Positions 27,295-37,561 of a stretch of 64,000 bases of DNA are shown here, one piece after another (positions within the stretch are counted from its first letter, which is position 1; each line of letters opens with the position of its first letter). The notes below the pieces were generated by a model, which saw nothing but the letters and a program-made list of their open reading frames with translations, was not told the DNA's origin and searched no databases. The DNA comes from Priestia filamentosa (GTDB taxonomy: Bacteria > Bacillota > Bacilli > Bacillales > Bacillaceae_H). Location of the stretch: assembly GCF_900177535.1 (NCBI RefSeq), contig NZ_FXAJ01000001.1, positions 558,001-622,000 of the forward strand, in the 5' to 3' direction. Position numbers and translations under genes: made by a program.

Positions 27295-28054
27295 GAAAAT
27301 TTTACAAACGAAACGAGAAGAGCTAAAAGAAATACAGTTAGGACAGCAAGAGGATGTTCAAAAGATTTCATTTTATCAAGCGTTACAAAATAAAGCACGT
27401 CCTGTCTCATTGATTGCTGAAGTGAAAAAAGCTTCTCCTTCAAAAGGATTGATTAAAGAAAGTTTTAATCCTGTTCAGATCGCAAAGCAATATGTGAAAG
27501 GAGGGGCAAATGCCTTATCTGTCTTAACAGATGAAACGTATTTTAAAGGTCATCATACGTATCTTACAAACATTAAGAAGGAAGTCTCCATTCCTGTTCT
27601 TCGAAAAGACTTTATTATCGACTCTCTTCAAGTAGAGCAAAGCGCTCGCATTGGAGCAGACGCTATTTTACTCATTGGTGAGGCGATGAGTCCAGAAAAA
27701 CTGTATGAATTGTATTTACAAGCAAAAGAACTTCATTTAGATTGCTTAGTCGAAGTACATAGTAGGGAAGTACTTCAAGGCATTTTAACTATTTTCACAC
27801 CAGAAATTATCGGAATTAACAACCGTAATTTGCACACCTTTCAAACAAAGCTTCAGCAAACAGAGGAAATCAGTCAGTTTGTTCCTAAAGAAAGCCTCAT
27901 GGTAAGTGAAAGTGGGATTTTTACTTATAAAGATGTACAAACCGTAAAAAAAGCGGGCGCAAATGCCATTCTTGTAGGTGAATCATTAATGCGTCAAGAA
28001 GATCAAACTACAGCTATTTATGATTTATTTGGTGAAGAAGTTTATGAAAATTAA
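27287..28054 (+). CDS. trpC: Indole-3-glycerol phosphate synthase
   Basis: A 255-residue TIM barrel forming indole-3-glycerol phosphate. Catalytic segments are SLIAEVKKASPSKGLI (about 44-59), LRKDFIIDSLQ and IGINNRNLHTF, and the phosphate-binding VSESGIF...ILVGESLMR is at the end. The separate trpC and trpF genes are the Bacillus arrangement, not the E. coli fusion. It overlaps trpF by 11 nt. Confidence 0.97.
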   Translation: MLEKILQTKREELKEIQLGQQEDVQKISFYQALQNKARPVSLIAEVKKASPSKGLIKESFNPVQIAKQYVKGGANALSVLTDETYFKGHHTYLTNIKKEVSIPVLRKDFIIDSLQVEQSARIGADAILLIGEAMSPEKLYELYLQAKELHLDCLVEVHSREVLQGILTIFTPEIIGINNRNLHTFQTKLQQTEEISQFVPKESLMVSESGIFTYKDVQTVKKAGANAILVGESLMRQEDQTTAIYDLFGEEVYEN

Positions 28055-28670
28055 GTATTGTGGAGTTAAGAATGATAGAGAATGGAAGCTTGTAACAGAA
28101 AGCATGTGTGATTACGTTGGGTTTATTTTTACTTCTAAGAGTAAACGTTATGTCTCACCAGAAGATGTTGAAAAATGGGCTGTTTCTTCTAAAAAAAGAG
28201 TAGGTGTTTTCGTAAATGAACAGTTAAGCATAATCGAAAAAGTAGTGAAAAAAGCAAAACTTGATGTTGTGCAATGTCATGGAGAAGAAACGAAGGAAGA
28301 CCTTTTTCGCATAAAAGAGGCAACAGGGAAAGAAATATGGAAAGCTTTACCTCATGATAGAGACACCGAAGAGAATATGATATTGTATAGCGAGGCTGTA
28401 GACGGATTTGTAATTGATGCAAAAGTAAAAGGTTCGTTTGGCGGAACAGGAACGACATTTGACTGGAGCGCTATTCCGAAATATACAAATAAAGCAGAGG
28501 ATTTGCAAAAACTGTGCTTTATCGCGGGAGGAATCCGCCCGGGAAATATTGAAGATCTTTTAACATATAGCCCACAAGCTGTTGATATCTCAAGTGGGAT
28601 TGAAGAGAACGGAAAAAAAACGAAAACATTGATGAGGGAATTAGAAAGGAAGATGCAGAATGAAATATAG
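28044..28670 (+). CDS. trpF: Phosphoribosylanthranilate isomerase
   Basis: A 208-residue TIM barrel catalysing the Amadori rearrangement of PRA to Cd[15 protein letters not shown] carries the catalytic Cys near the N-terminus. [33 protein letters not shown] with the catalytic Asp, and [11 protein letters not shown] follow. ATG 28044 gives the family N-terminus. An upstream in-frame start at 28020 would overlap trpC much further. It overlaps trpC and trpB by 11 nt each. Confidence 0.95.
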   Translation: MKIKYCGVKNDREWKLVTESMCDYVGFIFTSKSKRYVSPEDVEKWAVSSKKRVGVFVNEQLSIIEKVVKKAKLDVVQCHGEETKEDLFRIKEATGKEIWKALPHDRDTEENMILYSEAVDGFVIDAKVKGSFGGTGTTFDWSAIPKYTNKAEDLQKLCFIAGGIRPGNIEDLLTYSPQAVDISSGIEENGKKTKTLMRELERKMQNEI

Positions 28671-29892
28671 CTACCCAGACAGTTTTGGCCGATTTGGAGA
28701 ATATGGAGGGAAATATGTACCTGAAACATTAATGTACCCTCTGGAGCAACTTGAAGAAGCATTAGATAAAGCAATGGAAGATGAAAATTTCAAAGAAGAA
28801 TATGCGAATTTGTTAAAAGAATATTCAGGTCGCCCAACGGCTCTTACGTATGCAGATCAAGTGACTAAAAAGCTTGGTGGAGCTAAAATCTATTTAAAGC
28901 GTGAGGATTTGAATCATACAGGAGCACATAAAATTAATAATGCGCTTGGTCAAGCACTGCTTGCAAAGTATATGGGGAAAACCAAGCTTATTGCGGAGAC
29001 AGGTGCAGGACAGCACGGCGTTGCTACAGCAACCGTTGCAGCTAAGTTTGGTATGGAATGCAAAGTGTTCATGGGTGAGGAAGACATTGAACGTCAAAAG
29101 CTGAACGTATTCAGAATGAAGCTTCTTGGTGCAGAAGTTATTCCCGTTTCTTCAGGAACAAAGACCCTGAAAGATGCGACAAGTGAAGCCATCCGTTTCT
29201 GGGTTTCACATTGTGAAGACCACTTTTATTTACTTGGCTCTGCAACAGGACCACACCCTTATCCAAAAATGGTTCGTGACTTTCAGAAGATTATCGGTAT
29301 TGAAGCGAAAAAGCAATTTACGGAAAAAGAAGGGCGTTTGCCTCATACTGTGATTGCGTGTGTTGGAGGCGGAAGCAATGCAATTGGAATGTTCTACGAC
29401 TTTATCGGTGATGAAGACGTTAAATTAATTGGAGTTGAAGCAGGTGGAAAAGGGCTTGATTCAGGCCTTCACTCAGCTAAGATGGCTCGTGGAAGCAAAG
29501 GGGTTTTACACGGCACACTCACAAACTTACTGCAGGACGAGCATGGTCAGATTACAGAACCATATTCTATTTCAGCTGGGCTCGACTATCCTGGTGTTGG
29601 ACCAGAACACGCACTGCTTTCAAGCATCAACAGAGTCGAATATAAAAGTGCAACAGATCGTGAAGCACTTGATGCATTTACACTTTTAACTAAAACAGAA
29701 GGCATTATGCCTGCTATTGAATCATCACATGCGCTTGCTGAAGCTTTCAGGCTTGCTCCTTTAAAATCAAAGGATGAAACAATTCTTGTATGTTTATCAG
29801 GCCGTGGTGACAAAGATGTAAATTCACTAATTCGTTTATTAGAGGAGGAAATGGACAATGAGCACGTTCAAAGAGAGACTACCAAAGCATAA
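28660..29892 (+). CDS. trpB: Tryptophan synthase beta chain
   Basis: A 410-residue PLP enzyme condensing indole with serine. The PLP lysine is in [18 protein letters not shown]. The indole tunnel and substrate region is [17 protein letters not shown], and the PLP-phosphate loop is [29 protein letters not shown] lies near the C-terminus. It overlaps trpA by 35 nt, the longest overlap in the operon. Confidence 0.98.
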   Translation: MKYSYPDSFGRFGEYGGKYVPETLMYPLEQLEEALDKAMEDENFKEEYANLLKEYSGRPTALTYADQVTKKLGGAKIYLKREDLNHTGAHKINNALGQALLAKYMGKTKLIAETGAGQHGVATATVAAKFGMECKVFMGEEDIERQKLNVFRMKLLGAEVIPVSSGTKTLKDATSEAIRFWVSHCEDHFYLLGSATGPHPYPKMVRDFQKIIGIEAKKQFTEKEGRLPHTVIACVGGGSNAIGMFYDFIGDEDVKLIGVEAGGKGLDSGLHSAKMARGSKGVLHGTLTNLLQDEHGQITEPYSISAGLDYPGVGPEHALLSSINRVEYKSATDREALDAFTLLTKTEGIMPAIESSHALAEAFRLAPLKSKDETILVCLSGRGDKDVNSLIRLLEEEMDNEHVQRETTKA

Positions 29893-30676
29893 AAAATTAT
29901 TTATTCCCTTTATTACAGCAGGAGATCCTACAGAAGAAACGACAGTTGAGTTAGCATACAGTCTTCAGAAAGTAGGAGCTTCAGTGCTCGAACTTGGTGT
30001 TCCATACTCAGATCCTCTTGCAGATGGACCTGTGATTCAGGCAGCTTCAAGCAGAGCGTTAAAATCAGGAATGACTATTACAAAAGCGATCAAACTTGTA
30101 TCAAAAATGAGAGAAAGAGGCGTTGAAATTCCGATTATCCTCTTTACCTATTTTAATCCTGTGTTACAATTGGGGTACAAAAACTTTTTCGCTTTAATGC
30201 GACAAAATCAAGTTGATGGTTTTCTTCTCCCAGATCTTCCATATGAAGAAAGTGAAGAGCTTCGTTCCCTATCAAAAGAGAATGAAGTAGCTCTTATTTC
30301 TATGGTTGCTCCAACATCCAAAGATCGCATTCAAAAAATCGCTGCATCTGCTGATGGATTTTTGTACTGTGTATCTTCTCTTGGTGTAACAGGTGTGAGA
30401 GATAAGCTTCCTGAAAATGTGCATGAATTCTTAGATGAAGTGAAACGATACGCAAAGGTCCCTGTAGCAGTTGGGTTTGGCATTTCTAAAGCTGACCAAG
30501 TGCAATTGCTTATTGATCATAGCGATGGAATTGTTATTGGAAGTGCACTTGTTCACAAAGTAGGAGAACTAGAAGATGCTTTAAAGGGGAGCAAAGAGGA
30601 GAAGAGAGAAGCCTTAACAACTATTGAGAATTATATTGAAGAGATTATCTCTCCTATATCACTTTGTGAGGTGTAA
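29858..30676 (+). CDS. trpA: Tryptophan synthase alpha chain
   Basis: A 272-residue TIM barrel cleaving indole-3-glycerol phosphate to indole. Catalytic regions are [14 protein letters not shown] with the N-terminal substrate loop, [20 protein letters not shown] (catalytic Glu and Asp) and the phosphate-binding [11 protein letters not shown]...VIGSALV. The ATG lies within trpB and follows AGAGGAGGAAATGGACA. It works as an alpha2-beta2 complex with TrpB. hisC follows 5 nt after the stop. Confidence 0.97.
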   Translation: MSTFKERLPKHKKLFIPFITAGDPTEETTVELAYSLQKVGASVLELGVPYSDPLADGPVIQAASSRALKSGMTITKAIKLVSKMRERGVEIPIILFTYFNPVLQLGYKNFFALMRQNQVDGFLLPDLPYEESEELRSLSKENEVALISMVAPTSKDRIQKIAASADGFLYCVSSLGVTGVRDKLPENVHEFLDEVKRYAKVPVAVGFGISKADQVQLLIDHSDGIVIGSALVHKVGELEDALKGSKEEKREALTTIENYIEEIISPISLCEV

Positions 30677-30681
30677 AAAGC

Positions 30682-31785
30682 GTGGAAGTCAAAAAACAGC
30701 TTCTTTCACTAACTCCTTATAAGCCGGGAAAACCGATTGAGGAAGTGAAAAAAGAATTTGGATTAGAGAAAGTTATTAAACTAGCATCAAATGAGAACCC
30801 GTATGGTTCTTCACCTAAAGCTGTTGAAGCTATTAAACAGGAAGCTTTAAAGTTAACGCTTTATCCAGATGGCTATGCGAGCGAGCTTCGTACAGCAGTA
30901 GCAAACTTCTTGAATGTTAAAGAAACAGAGATTTTGTTTGGAAATGGTTCAGATGAAGTAATTCAAATTCTTTGTCGTTCACTTTTAACAAAAGATACAA
31001 ATACAGTGATGGCGACACCTACTTTTTCTCAATACAAGCATAATGCCGTAATTGAGGGAGCCGAAATTCGAGAAGTTCCCCTTGTTGACGGTCAGCATGA
31101 TTTAGATAAAATGCTTGAATCTATTGATGATGAAACACGAATTGTGTGGATTTGCAGTCCAAATAATCCAACTGGAACGTATGTTAATAAAGATCGTCTG
31201 CACGTTTTTTTACAGCGCGTCCCAGAGACAACGCTTGTAGCCATTGATGAAGCATACTATGAGTATGCAACAGCATTGGACTATCCGGAAACTATTCCAC
31301 TTTTAAGTCAGTATAAAAATTTAATTATCCTTCGTACGTTTTCAAAAGCTTACGGACTTGCGGCCCTTCGCGTCGGGTACGGAGTAGCGAATACGGAGCT
31401 TTTACAAAAGATCGAGCCTGCGCGCGAGCCTTTTAATACAAGTCGTTTAGCACAGGCAGCTGCTTGCGCTTCAATTGAAGATCAAACGTTTATCGAAGAA
31501 TGCCGAAAGAAAAATACAAAGGGTCTTCAACAATATTATGACTTCTGTGAAGAGCACAAGCTTTCTTATTATCCTTCAGAAACCAACTTTATTTTGATTG
31601 ATTTTAAACATTATGAAGGAGATGCTATTTTTAACTATCTTCTTCAAAAAGGTATTATCATTCGATCAGGAAATGCGCTTGGTTTCCCAACTTCTATTCG
31701 TATCACAGTTGGATCAGAAGAGGAGAATAAGGAAATCTTGGAACACCTTCATACGTTCTTACAAGAACATGCAGTGCAGAGCTAA
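30682..31785 (+). CDS. hisC: Histidinol-phosphate / aromatic aminotransferase
   Basis: A 367-residue class I/II PLP aminotransferase. The substrate and PLP sites are [31 protein letters not shown] and the PLP lysine motif [17 protein letters not shown]. In the B. subtilis trp-aro supra-operon HisC serves both histidine synthesis and phenylalanine/tyrosine transamination; the same placement here suggests the same dual role. The start is GTG 30682, 7 nt after GAGGTG. Confidence 0.95.
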   Translation: MEVKKQLLSLTPYKPGKPIEEVKKEFGLEKVIKLASNENPYGSSPKAVEAIKQEALKLTLYPDGYASELRTAVANFLNVKETEILFGNGSDEVIQILCRSLLTKDTNTVMATPTFSQYKHNAVIEGAEIREVPLVDGQHDLDKMLESIDDETRIVWICSPNNPTGTYVNKDRLHVFLQRVPETTLVAIDEAYYEYATALDYPETIPLLSQYKNLIILRTFSKAYGLAALRVGYGVANTELLQKIEPAREPFNTSRLAQAAACASIEDQTFIEECRKKNTKGLQQYYDFCEEHKLSYYPSETNFILIDFKHYEGDAIFNYLLQKGIIIRSGNALGFPTSIRITVGSEEENKEILEHLHTFLQEHAVQS

Positions 31786-31807
31786 CGGATAAAGATGAAA
31801 ATGAAAG

Positions 31808-31847
31808 GCCAAGATGAGGCACACATAGACGTGGGCTTCATCTTGGC
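31808..31847 (+). repeat. 13-bp intra-operon hairpin between hisC and tyrA
   Basis: GCCAAGATGAGGC (31808-31820) pairs with GCTTCATCTTGGC (31835-31847), with a single G-U pair, around a 14-nt loop. The following bases are TTAAAATATAG, not a U-tract, so it is not an ordinary terminator. It could mark mRNA processing or partial attenuation. Confidence 0.6.
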
Positions 31848-31891
31848 TTAAAATATAGGGACAAAGTTTTAGTATTAATGAGGTGGAAAAC

Positions 31892-32995
31892 GTGACAAGA
31901 AATATTGCTGTCATTGGACTAGGATTGATAGGTGGTTCACTTTCTTTAAACATAAGAGAAACGCAAGAAAACGTACATATGATTGGATATGATATAAACA
32001 AAGATCAGCTTCATCTTGCCAAATCATTAGGTGTTATTGATGAGGAAGCTTCTTCTATCGAGTGTGCATGTGAAAAAGCAGACATTATTATTATTGCGGT
32101 TCCTGTTACACATGCTGTTGCCTTATGTGAGAAACTAGCTTCTTTAAAACTGAAAAAAGGCGTTATTATTACAGATGTCGGAAGCACAAAAACAAAAATC
32201 GTTGAGACAGCGAACATTTTTGCACATCAAGACGTTCACTTTATTGGAGGACATCCAATGGCTGGATCTCACAAAAGCGGCGTAGCTGCTGCAAAGGTTC
32301 ATTTGTTTGAAAATGCTTATTATATTTTAACTCCTTCTGAACATACGGCAGAGGAAAAGGTTAGCGAGCTTAAGCAGCTTCTTCAAGGAACAAAGTCACA
32401 GCTTATCGAAATGACGCCTTCTGAGCATGATAGAGTAGCAGGAGTTATTAGTCATTTCCCTCATATTATTGCGGCAAGCCTTGTTCATCAAGCTAAAAAA
32501 TATAAAAAGCAAAATGAGTTAACCTCAAAGCTTGCGGCAGGAGGCTTCCGAGATATTACGCGTATCGCTTCAAGCAGTCCTGTTATGTGGCGAGATATTT
32601 TAATTCATAATCAACAATCAATGCTTGAACTTTTTGATGAGTGGGCATTAGAGATGGAAGAAATTAAAGAAATGGTACGTTCGCTTGATGCAGAAGGAAT
32701 TTTTAATTATTTCGAAGAAGCTAAAAATTTCCGAGATGGCCTTCCTGTAAAAGAAAAAGGAGCAATTCCTTCTTTTTACGATTTGTATGTGGACGTGCCA
32801 GACTATCCAGGGATTATTTCAGAAGTAACAGGCTACTTAGCGGAAGAAAGAATCAGTATTACAAATCTACGCATTTTAGAAACACGTGAAGATATTTATG
32901 GAGTTCTTCGTCTTAGTCTTCAAAAAGAAGAAGATCGTGAAAAGGCTAGAATATGTTTAGAGAGTCATGGATATGGAACATTTATTCCATCTTAA
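31892..32995 (+). CDS. tyrA: Prephenate dehydrogenase with C-terminal ACT domain
   Basis: The 367-residue product oxidatively decarboxylates prephenate to 4-hydroxyphenylpyruvate. The NAD-binding motif IGLGLIGGSLSL is at the N-terminus. TDVGSTKTKIV, GGHPMAGSHKSGV and the helical domain with FRDITRIASSSPVMWRDIL follow. The last 75 residues (VDVPDYPGIISEVTGYL...) form an ACT domain for tyrosine feedback. GTG 31892 lies 5 nt after GAGGTGG; GTG 31883 sits inside that site. Confidence 0.96.
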   Translation: MTRNIAVIGLGLIGGSLSLNIRETQENVHMIGYDINKDQLHLAKSLGVIDEEASSIECACEKADIIIIAVPVTHAVALCEKLASLKLKKGVIITDVGSTKTKIVETANIFAHQDVHFIGGHPMAGSHKSGVAAAKVHLFENAYYILTPSEHTAEEKVSELKQLLQGTKSQLIEMTPSEHDRVAGVISHFPHIIAASLVHQAKKYKKQNELTSKLAAGGFRDITRIASSSPVMWRDILIHNQQSMLELFDEWALEMEEIKEMVRSLDAEGIFNYFEEAKNFRDGLPVKEKGAIPSFYDLYVDVPDYPGIISEVTGYLAEERISITNLRILETREDIYGVLRLSLQKEEDREKARICLESHGYGTFIPS

Positions 32996-33023
32996 AATAG
33001 AAAAAGGAGCAGGTGAATAAACA

Positions 33024-34310
33024 ATGACGAAAGTGTTGGAAAGTCAGAAAGTAAGTTTAAAAGGGGAAATTGCCATTCCTGGTGATAAATCAATCTCGCA
33101 CAGAGCCGTAATGTTCGGCTCTATTGCAGAAGGAAAAACAACCGTTCATAACTTTTTAGAAGGAGAAGATTGCCTAAGCACAATTGAATGTTTTCGAGCG
33201 ATGGGTGTTGAAATTAACCGTACAGAAGATGTTGTGGAAATCAACGGACGCGGTTTTAATGGTTTAAAAGAACCAAGTCAGCTTCTTGATGTTGGAAACT
33301 CTGGCACAACAACAAGACTTATTCTTGGTCTTCTAGCTGGAACAGACTTTCACAGCTGCCTTATCGGAGACGACTCGATTGCTAAACGTCCAATGGCTCG
33401 TGTAACTGTTCCGCTTCGCTTAATGGGAGCAAAAATTGATGGACGTGAAAATGGTCAATATACGCCGCTTGCTGTGCGTGGACATGCATTAAAGGGGATT
33501 ACATATGAATCGCCTGTTGCAAGTGCTCAAATTAAATCGGCTATTCTCTTAGCAGGCATTAATGCAGAAGGAAAAACAACGGTAAAAGAACCTCATAAAT
33601 CACGTGATCATACAGAAAGAATGCTTGGCGCTTTTGGAGTAGAAGTGGAAAGCGATGAAACGAGTGCTTCTGTTGAAGGTGGACAAACGTTAAAAGGAAC
33701 AACAGTAAACGTGCCTGGTGACATTTCTTCTGCTGCATTTTTCCTTGTTGCAGGAGCGATTGTACCAAACAGTCGTATTCGCCTCCAAAATGTTGGATTG
33801 AATCCAACCCGCACAGGTATTGTTGATGTATTAGATATGATGAATGTTAAATACAAAATTGAGGCGGAGCGTGTTGAAAGCGGAGAACCTGTTGGTGATT
33901 TCGTTGTAGAAACGTCTGATATTAAAGGAACAGAAATTAGTGGAGACTTAATTCCACGCCTTATTGATGAAATTCCGATTATTGCTCTTCTTGCAACACA
34001 AGCAGAAGGAGAGACAATTATTAAAGATGCAGCAGAGCTGCGTGTAAAAGAAACAGACCGTATTTCTACTGTTGCAACTGAACTAAATAAACTTGGAGCA
34101 GATATTACACCAACAGAAGACGGAATGATTATTAAAGGAGGCACTCCATTGCATGGAGGAAATATTGATAGTCATGGTGACCATCGCATTGGTATGATGC
34201 TTGCTGTTGCATCTCTTATTACTTCTTCGAAAGTAGAGCTGGAGCGTCCAGAAGCAATTAGCGTTTCATACCCAACTTTCTTTGAACATTTAGCAAAACT
34301 GTCACGCTAA
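33024..34310 (+). CDS. aroA: 3-phosphoshikimate 1-carboxyvinyltransferase (EPSP synthase)
   Basis: A 428-residue EPSP synthase (aroE in B. subtilis). The N-terminal [21 protein letters not shown] and [20 protein letters not shown] bind shikimate-3-phosphate and [16 protein letters not shown] and [13 protein letters not shown] are the C-terminal-domain motifs. It is the last gene of the aromatic supra-operon and is followed by a terminator. AroA supplies EPSP to AroC, encoded at the operon's head. Confidence 0.97.
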   Translation: MTKVLESQKVSLKGEIAIPGDKSISHRAVMFGSIAEGKTTVHNFLEGEDCLSTIECFRAMGVEINRTEDVVEINGRGFNGLKEPSQLLDVGNSGTTTRLILGLLAGTDFHSCLIGDDSIAKRPMARVTVPLRLMGAKIDGRENGQYTPLAVRGHALKGITYESPVASAQIKSAILLAGINAEGKTTVKEPHKSRDHTERMLGAFGVEVESDETSASVEGGQTLKGTTVNVPGDISSAAFFLVAGAIVPNSRIRLQNVGLNPTRTGIVDVLDMMNVKYKIEAERVESGEPVGDFVVETSDIKGTEISGDLIPRLIDEIPIIALLATQAEGETIIKDAAELRVKETDRISTVATELNKLGADITPTEDGMIIKGGTPLHGGNIDSHGDHRIGMMLAVASLITSSKVELERPEAISVSYPTFFEHLAKLSR

Positions 34311-34313
34311 CAG

Positions 34314-34342
34314 GAGAGAACCATTTCTGGTTCTCTCTTTCT
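34314..34342 (+). terminator. Terminator of the trp-hisC-tyrA-aroA unit
   Basis: A perfect 10-bp stem, GAGAGAACCA with TGGTTCTCTC around a TTTC loop, has a short, interrupted T-run (TTTCTGTT). Confidence 0.7.
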
Positions 34343-34441
34343 GTTGCTTAAAACCGAGTAGATTATTTGAAACATTTTTCATTGTCCTTTATCATGGAGT
34401 ATACTAGATAAAAGTAAGAAGGATGTAAAAGGAGATTATAT

Positions 34442-35701
34442 ATGACAGAGCTTGAACAAGCTATAAAATATATTGAAAGCAATGAAGTTGAAAAAGGTTT
34501 AAAACTTATCAGCGAAATAAAAGATGTTGTTGCAGATGACGAGAAACTCCTCATTCTCGAATGTTTTCAACAGTGGGGTCTTATTGATGAAGCGCTTGCA
34601 ATGGCAGACAAGCTGCTGGAGCTTTACCCAAACGAAGCAGAGCTTCTTGTTATTAAAGCAGAGCTTTATATTGATGTAGAACAGGAAGAGAAAGCACTTG
34701 AAACATTAGAGAAGATTTCGCACAGCCACCCGGTTTATGCTCAAGCATTACTTTTAATGGCTGATTTATATGAGATGCAAGGTCTTCCTGAAGTAGCAGA
34801 AGCTAAATTGCTTAATGCAAAAGAGCTTTTGCCTGATGAACCTGTCATCGACTTTGCGCTTGGCGAATTCTTTCTTAGTCAAGGAGAATTTAAAAATGCA
34901 CAAAAGTACTATAAAAAACTGTTGAAGACAGAAGAGGACTTCAATGGAACAAACTTACACCACCGTTTAGCTGAATCACTTAGCGGTCTTGGTCAGTTTG
35001 AAGAAGCACTTCCACATTATGAGAAAGCACTTGAGAATAAGCTTGAAATTAATATTTTGTTTGAGTATGGGGTAACAGCTTATCAAGCAGGTCAGCATAC
35101 AACAGCAATTGCAAGGCTAACAGAATTAAAAGAACTTGATCCGCAATATCATTCTGTATATCTTCCACTTGCTAAAGCATATGAGCAAGAAGAAATGTTA
35201 GCAGAAGCACTTCAAACAGCAAAAGAAGGAATAAAAGATGATGAATTCAATAAAGAGCTTTGGTTTTATAGTGGAAAGATTGCTCTTAAACTTCAAAACG
35301 AGGAATGGGCAGAGAAAGCTTTCCGTGAAGCTTTAGCTCTTGATCCAGGCTATTTAGAAGCCCTCTTAACTCTTGCCAAACTTCTTCTACATCAAGAACG
35401 ATTTGAAGATGTTATTGAGCACTATGAACATGCAAAAGAGTTTGGAGAGGACGATCCTCATTTTGAATGGGACCTTGCTAAAGCGTACGAAGGTGCAGAA
35501 GAATACAAAAAAGCATTAAATGCTTACGAAGCTGCATATAGTTTCTTTAAAGAAGATATTTTATTTTTAGAAGACTACGGTATGTTTCTCATGGAGGAGG
35601 GAAAAAGAAGAGAAGCGCGCACAATGTTTGAAAAAATACTCTCAATTAACCCATCTGCAACAGACATACAAGAAATCTTATGGCAATTAGAAGATTTGTG
35701 A
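34442..35701 (+). CDS. ypiA: TPR-repeat protein YpiA
   Basis: The 419-residue protein is built of tetratricopeptide-type repeats. Examples are GLIDEALAMADKLLELYPNEAELL, EKALETLEKISHSHPVYAQALLLMADLYEMQG, FEEALPHYEKALENK and YKKALNAYEAAYSFFKED. It has no signal peptide or TM segment, so it is a cytoplasmic scaffold or adaptor of unknown partner. The position between aroA and ypiB is that of B. subtilis ypiA. The ATG follows AAAAGGAGATTATAT. Confidence 0.9.
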   Translation: MTELEQAIKYIESNEVEKGLKLISEIKDVVADDEKLLILECFQQWGLIDEALAMADKLLELYPNEAELLVIKAELYIDVEQEEKALETLEKISHSHPVYAQALLLMADLYEMQGLPEVAEAKLLNAKELLPDEPVIDFALGEFFLSQGEFKNAQKYYKKLLKTEEDFNGTNLHHRLAESLSGLGQFEEALPHYEKALENKLEINILFEYGVTAYQAGQHTTAIARLTELKELDPQYHSVYLPLAKAYEQEEMLAEALQTAKEGIKDDEFNKELWFYSGKIALKLQNEEWAEKAFREALALDPGYLEALLTLAKLLLHQERFEDVIEHYEHAKEFGEDDPHFEWDLAKAYEGAEEYKKALNAYEAAYSFFKEDILFLEDYGMFLMEEGKRREARTMFEKILSINPSATDIQEILWQLEDL

Positions 35702-35842
35702 AGGGAAAAATCCTTATAGTGTTGAAATAATAGACAAAGCATTATACTACAATCACCCCGTTTTCTATCCTGTAGGAATGGGAATATAGAACGCAAAGGA
35801 GAAAATCTCTATTGGTAAAAAAGAGGAGGGAAGTGAAAGTAG

Positions 35843-36391
35843 ATGGCGATCCCAGTATCTATAGATGAAAAGAAAGAATTTATTCGCTGGTTTTTAACAA
35901 ATTATCAACTAAAAAGACGTGAGTGCGTTTGGATTTTAAATTATTTAATGAGCCATGATCAACTAATGAAGAAAGTTCATTTTGTAGAGAAAGCTCAGTT
36001 TTGTCCTCGAGGATTAATTATGTCAACACATTGTGTTGACGATCCGTCATTTCGATTCTATAAAGAGAACGTGATGACAACAGATGCGGAAAAATCATTT
36101 CATGATATTCGTTTGAACAGGGATGAAGATATTTACATTCAGCTAAACTTTCGCTCATCGTATCTCTCACCGCAGTATGTTGCTGTTTTAGAAGATAATC
36201 CTTACATTCCTAAAAACTTAGAAGTAAACGAAAAAGATCGGTTGCTTGCTGAAAAAATGTTAGACGATTCTATTAAGTCTTTCCATAAAGCGAAAATTAT
36301 GGAGCTCATCGATAAAGCTCTCGATGAAGGAGACAAAGAGGAATTTTATCGTCTAACAGACTACTTAAAAAAATATGAAGAAAGTCAATAA
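35843..36391 (+). CDS. ypiB: UPF0302 / IDEAL-domain protein YpiB
   Basis: The 182-residue product has an N-terminal UPF0302 domain (about 1-120, with [30 protein letters not shown]). A C-terminal IDEAL motif region ([23 protein letters not shown], about 152-175) follows. The function is unknown. The position upstream of ypiF and qcrABC matches B. subtilis, where ypiB and ypiF precede the qcr genes. The ATG at 35843 follows AGAGGAGGG at a rather long distance. A terminator separates it from ypiF. Confidence 0.88.
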   Translation: MAIPVSIDEKKEFIRWFLTNYQLKRRECVWILNYLMSHDQLMKKVHFVEKAQFCPRGLIMSTHCVDDPSFRFYKENVMTTDAEKSFHDIRLNRDEDIYIQLNFRSSYLSPQYVAVLEDNPYIPKNLEVNEKDRLLAEKMLDDSIKSFHKAKIMELIDKALDEGDKEEFYRLTDYLKKYEESQ

Positions 36392-36402
36392 GAAATACGG
36401 AG

Positions 36403-36430
36403 AAAACCTTGTCAAGTGACGAGGTTTTTT
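36403..36430 (+). terminator. Terminator after ypiB
   Basis: A 10-bp stem AAACCTTGTC/GACGAGGTTT (one G-U pair) with loop AAGT and T6. Confidence 0.8.
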
Positions 36431-36476
36431 CTATGCTTAATATAGTCGAAAATTAGAGAAGGAATTGGAGGGGGCA

Positions 36477-36917
36477 ATGTTGAAATGGAATAGTAGTGAT
36501 GTCGGAATTTATCTTGCTCAAAAGGAATACATTGATACAATTATCATTCCGCTTCACGCCGTCAATTTTGTGGACGAAGTCAAGAAGAATGGTTTTTTAT
36601 GGGAAAACATGATAGCGATTACAAATGAAATTGAGCACAGATTTAAAGGGAGAGTAATGTTATGTCCTCCTTTCACGTATCATAGTAAAGAGCCCTCAGT
36701 AACCGCGCGTCTAGAGCAATGGATTGAAGACTTCTATGATGGAGAAGCAAAGCATATTCTCTTTCTAACTAGTGATAAAGCGTGGCAACAAGAACAAGTG
36801 AAAGGATCGGTTGTTTTTGTCCCTTTTGAAATGCAAGAAACAGAGAAAGGAAAGAAAGAAGCAATCAAGATTCAAGTTGAAAAGGTAACAAAAAGTCTTT
36901 TAGGAATATGGAAGTGA
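36477..36917 (+). CDS. ypiF: DUF2487 family protein YpiF
   Basis: The product of about 146 residues is soluble, with conserved stretches YIDTIIIPLHAVNF, EIEHRFKGRVMLCPPFTYHS and HILFLTSDKAW. It matches YpiF (DUF2487), encoded just before qcrABC in Bacillus; no molecular role is known. ATG 36477 is only 4-5 nt from GGAGGG. TTG 36480, which gives MKWNSSD, is equally possible. Confidence 0.82.
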   Translation: MLKWNSSDVGIYLAQKEYIDTIIIPLHAVNFVDEVKKNGFLWENMIAITNEIEHRFKGRVMLCPPFTYHSKEPSVTARLEQWIEDFYDGEAKHILFLTSDKAWQQEQVKGSVVFVPFEMQETEKGKKEAIKIQVEKVTKSLLGIWK

Positions 36918-37045
36918 AAAATGGCCTTTAATTAAGTTTTCTATACCTAAATTAATTGGAAAATTTAAAATATTTTGACGTGAATTGTCGAAACGAGGCC
37001 TTTTTAGTAGAAAATGTTCCTTTAAAGGATTAGGGAGGGAAAGCG

Positions 37046-37558
37046 ATGGAGGAAAGAGAGCATCGTGTGTCACGCCGTCAGTTTTTGACTTATACATTGA
37101 CAGGTGTAGGAGGGTTCATGGCGGCTGGAATGCTAATGCCAATGGTTCGTTTTGCAGTTGATCCGGTTCTGAAAAAAGGGGCTGGCGAAGAAATGGTTGC
37201 TGTTGCACAAGTGAAGGAAATTACAACAACACCCCAGCGGTTTGAGTTCACTATTGATCAAGTTGATGCATGGCATGAATCGGAAGAGCCAAGAACAGCG
37301 TGGGTATATAAGGACAGCAAAGGAGAGATTGTGGCTCTTTCCCCAATTTGTAAGCATCTCGGCTGTACAGTAAACTGGAATGGAGATAAGAAAAATCACC
37401 CAAACCGGTTTTATTGTCCATGTCATAACGGACTTTACGAAAAAAGCGGAAAGAATGTGCCAGGTACTCCACCAATGGCACCGCTCGATCTTTTCCACAT
37501 GGAAGTGAAAAAGGGAACTTTATATTTAGGGAACGTCAAACCACGGGGGGAAGTGTAG
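37046..37558 (+). CDS. qcrA: Menaquinol:cytochrome c reductase Rieske iron-sulfur subunit
   Basis: The 170-residue subunit carries the 2Fe-2S ligands in CKHLGC (C102, H104) and CPCH (C124, H127); the other two cysteines form the Rieske disulfide. The N-terminus has a twin-arginine-like SRRQFLT followed by one hydrophobic helix, as expected for Tat-dependent membrane insertion. QcrABC passes electrons from menaquinol to cytochrome c. The ATG at 37046 follows GGGAGGG. qcrB begins 3 nt after the stop. Confidence 0.97.
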   Translation: MEEREHRVSRRQFLTYTLTGVGGFMAAGMLMPMVRFAVDPVLKKGAGEEMVAVAQVKEITTTPQRFEFTIDQVDAWHESEEPRTAWVYKDSKGEIVALSPICKHLGCTVNWNGDKKNHPNRFYCPCHNGLYEKSGKNVPGTPPMAPLDLFHMEVKKGTLYLGNVKPRGEV

Positions 37559-37561
37559 CGT

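Noticed and set aside
33608-34144. A 178-codon antisense frame within aroA.
   Set aside because: Ser-rich shadow of the sense-strand codons, with no initiation signal; aroA is intact and conserved.
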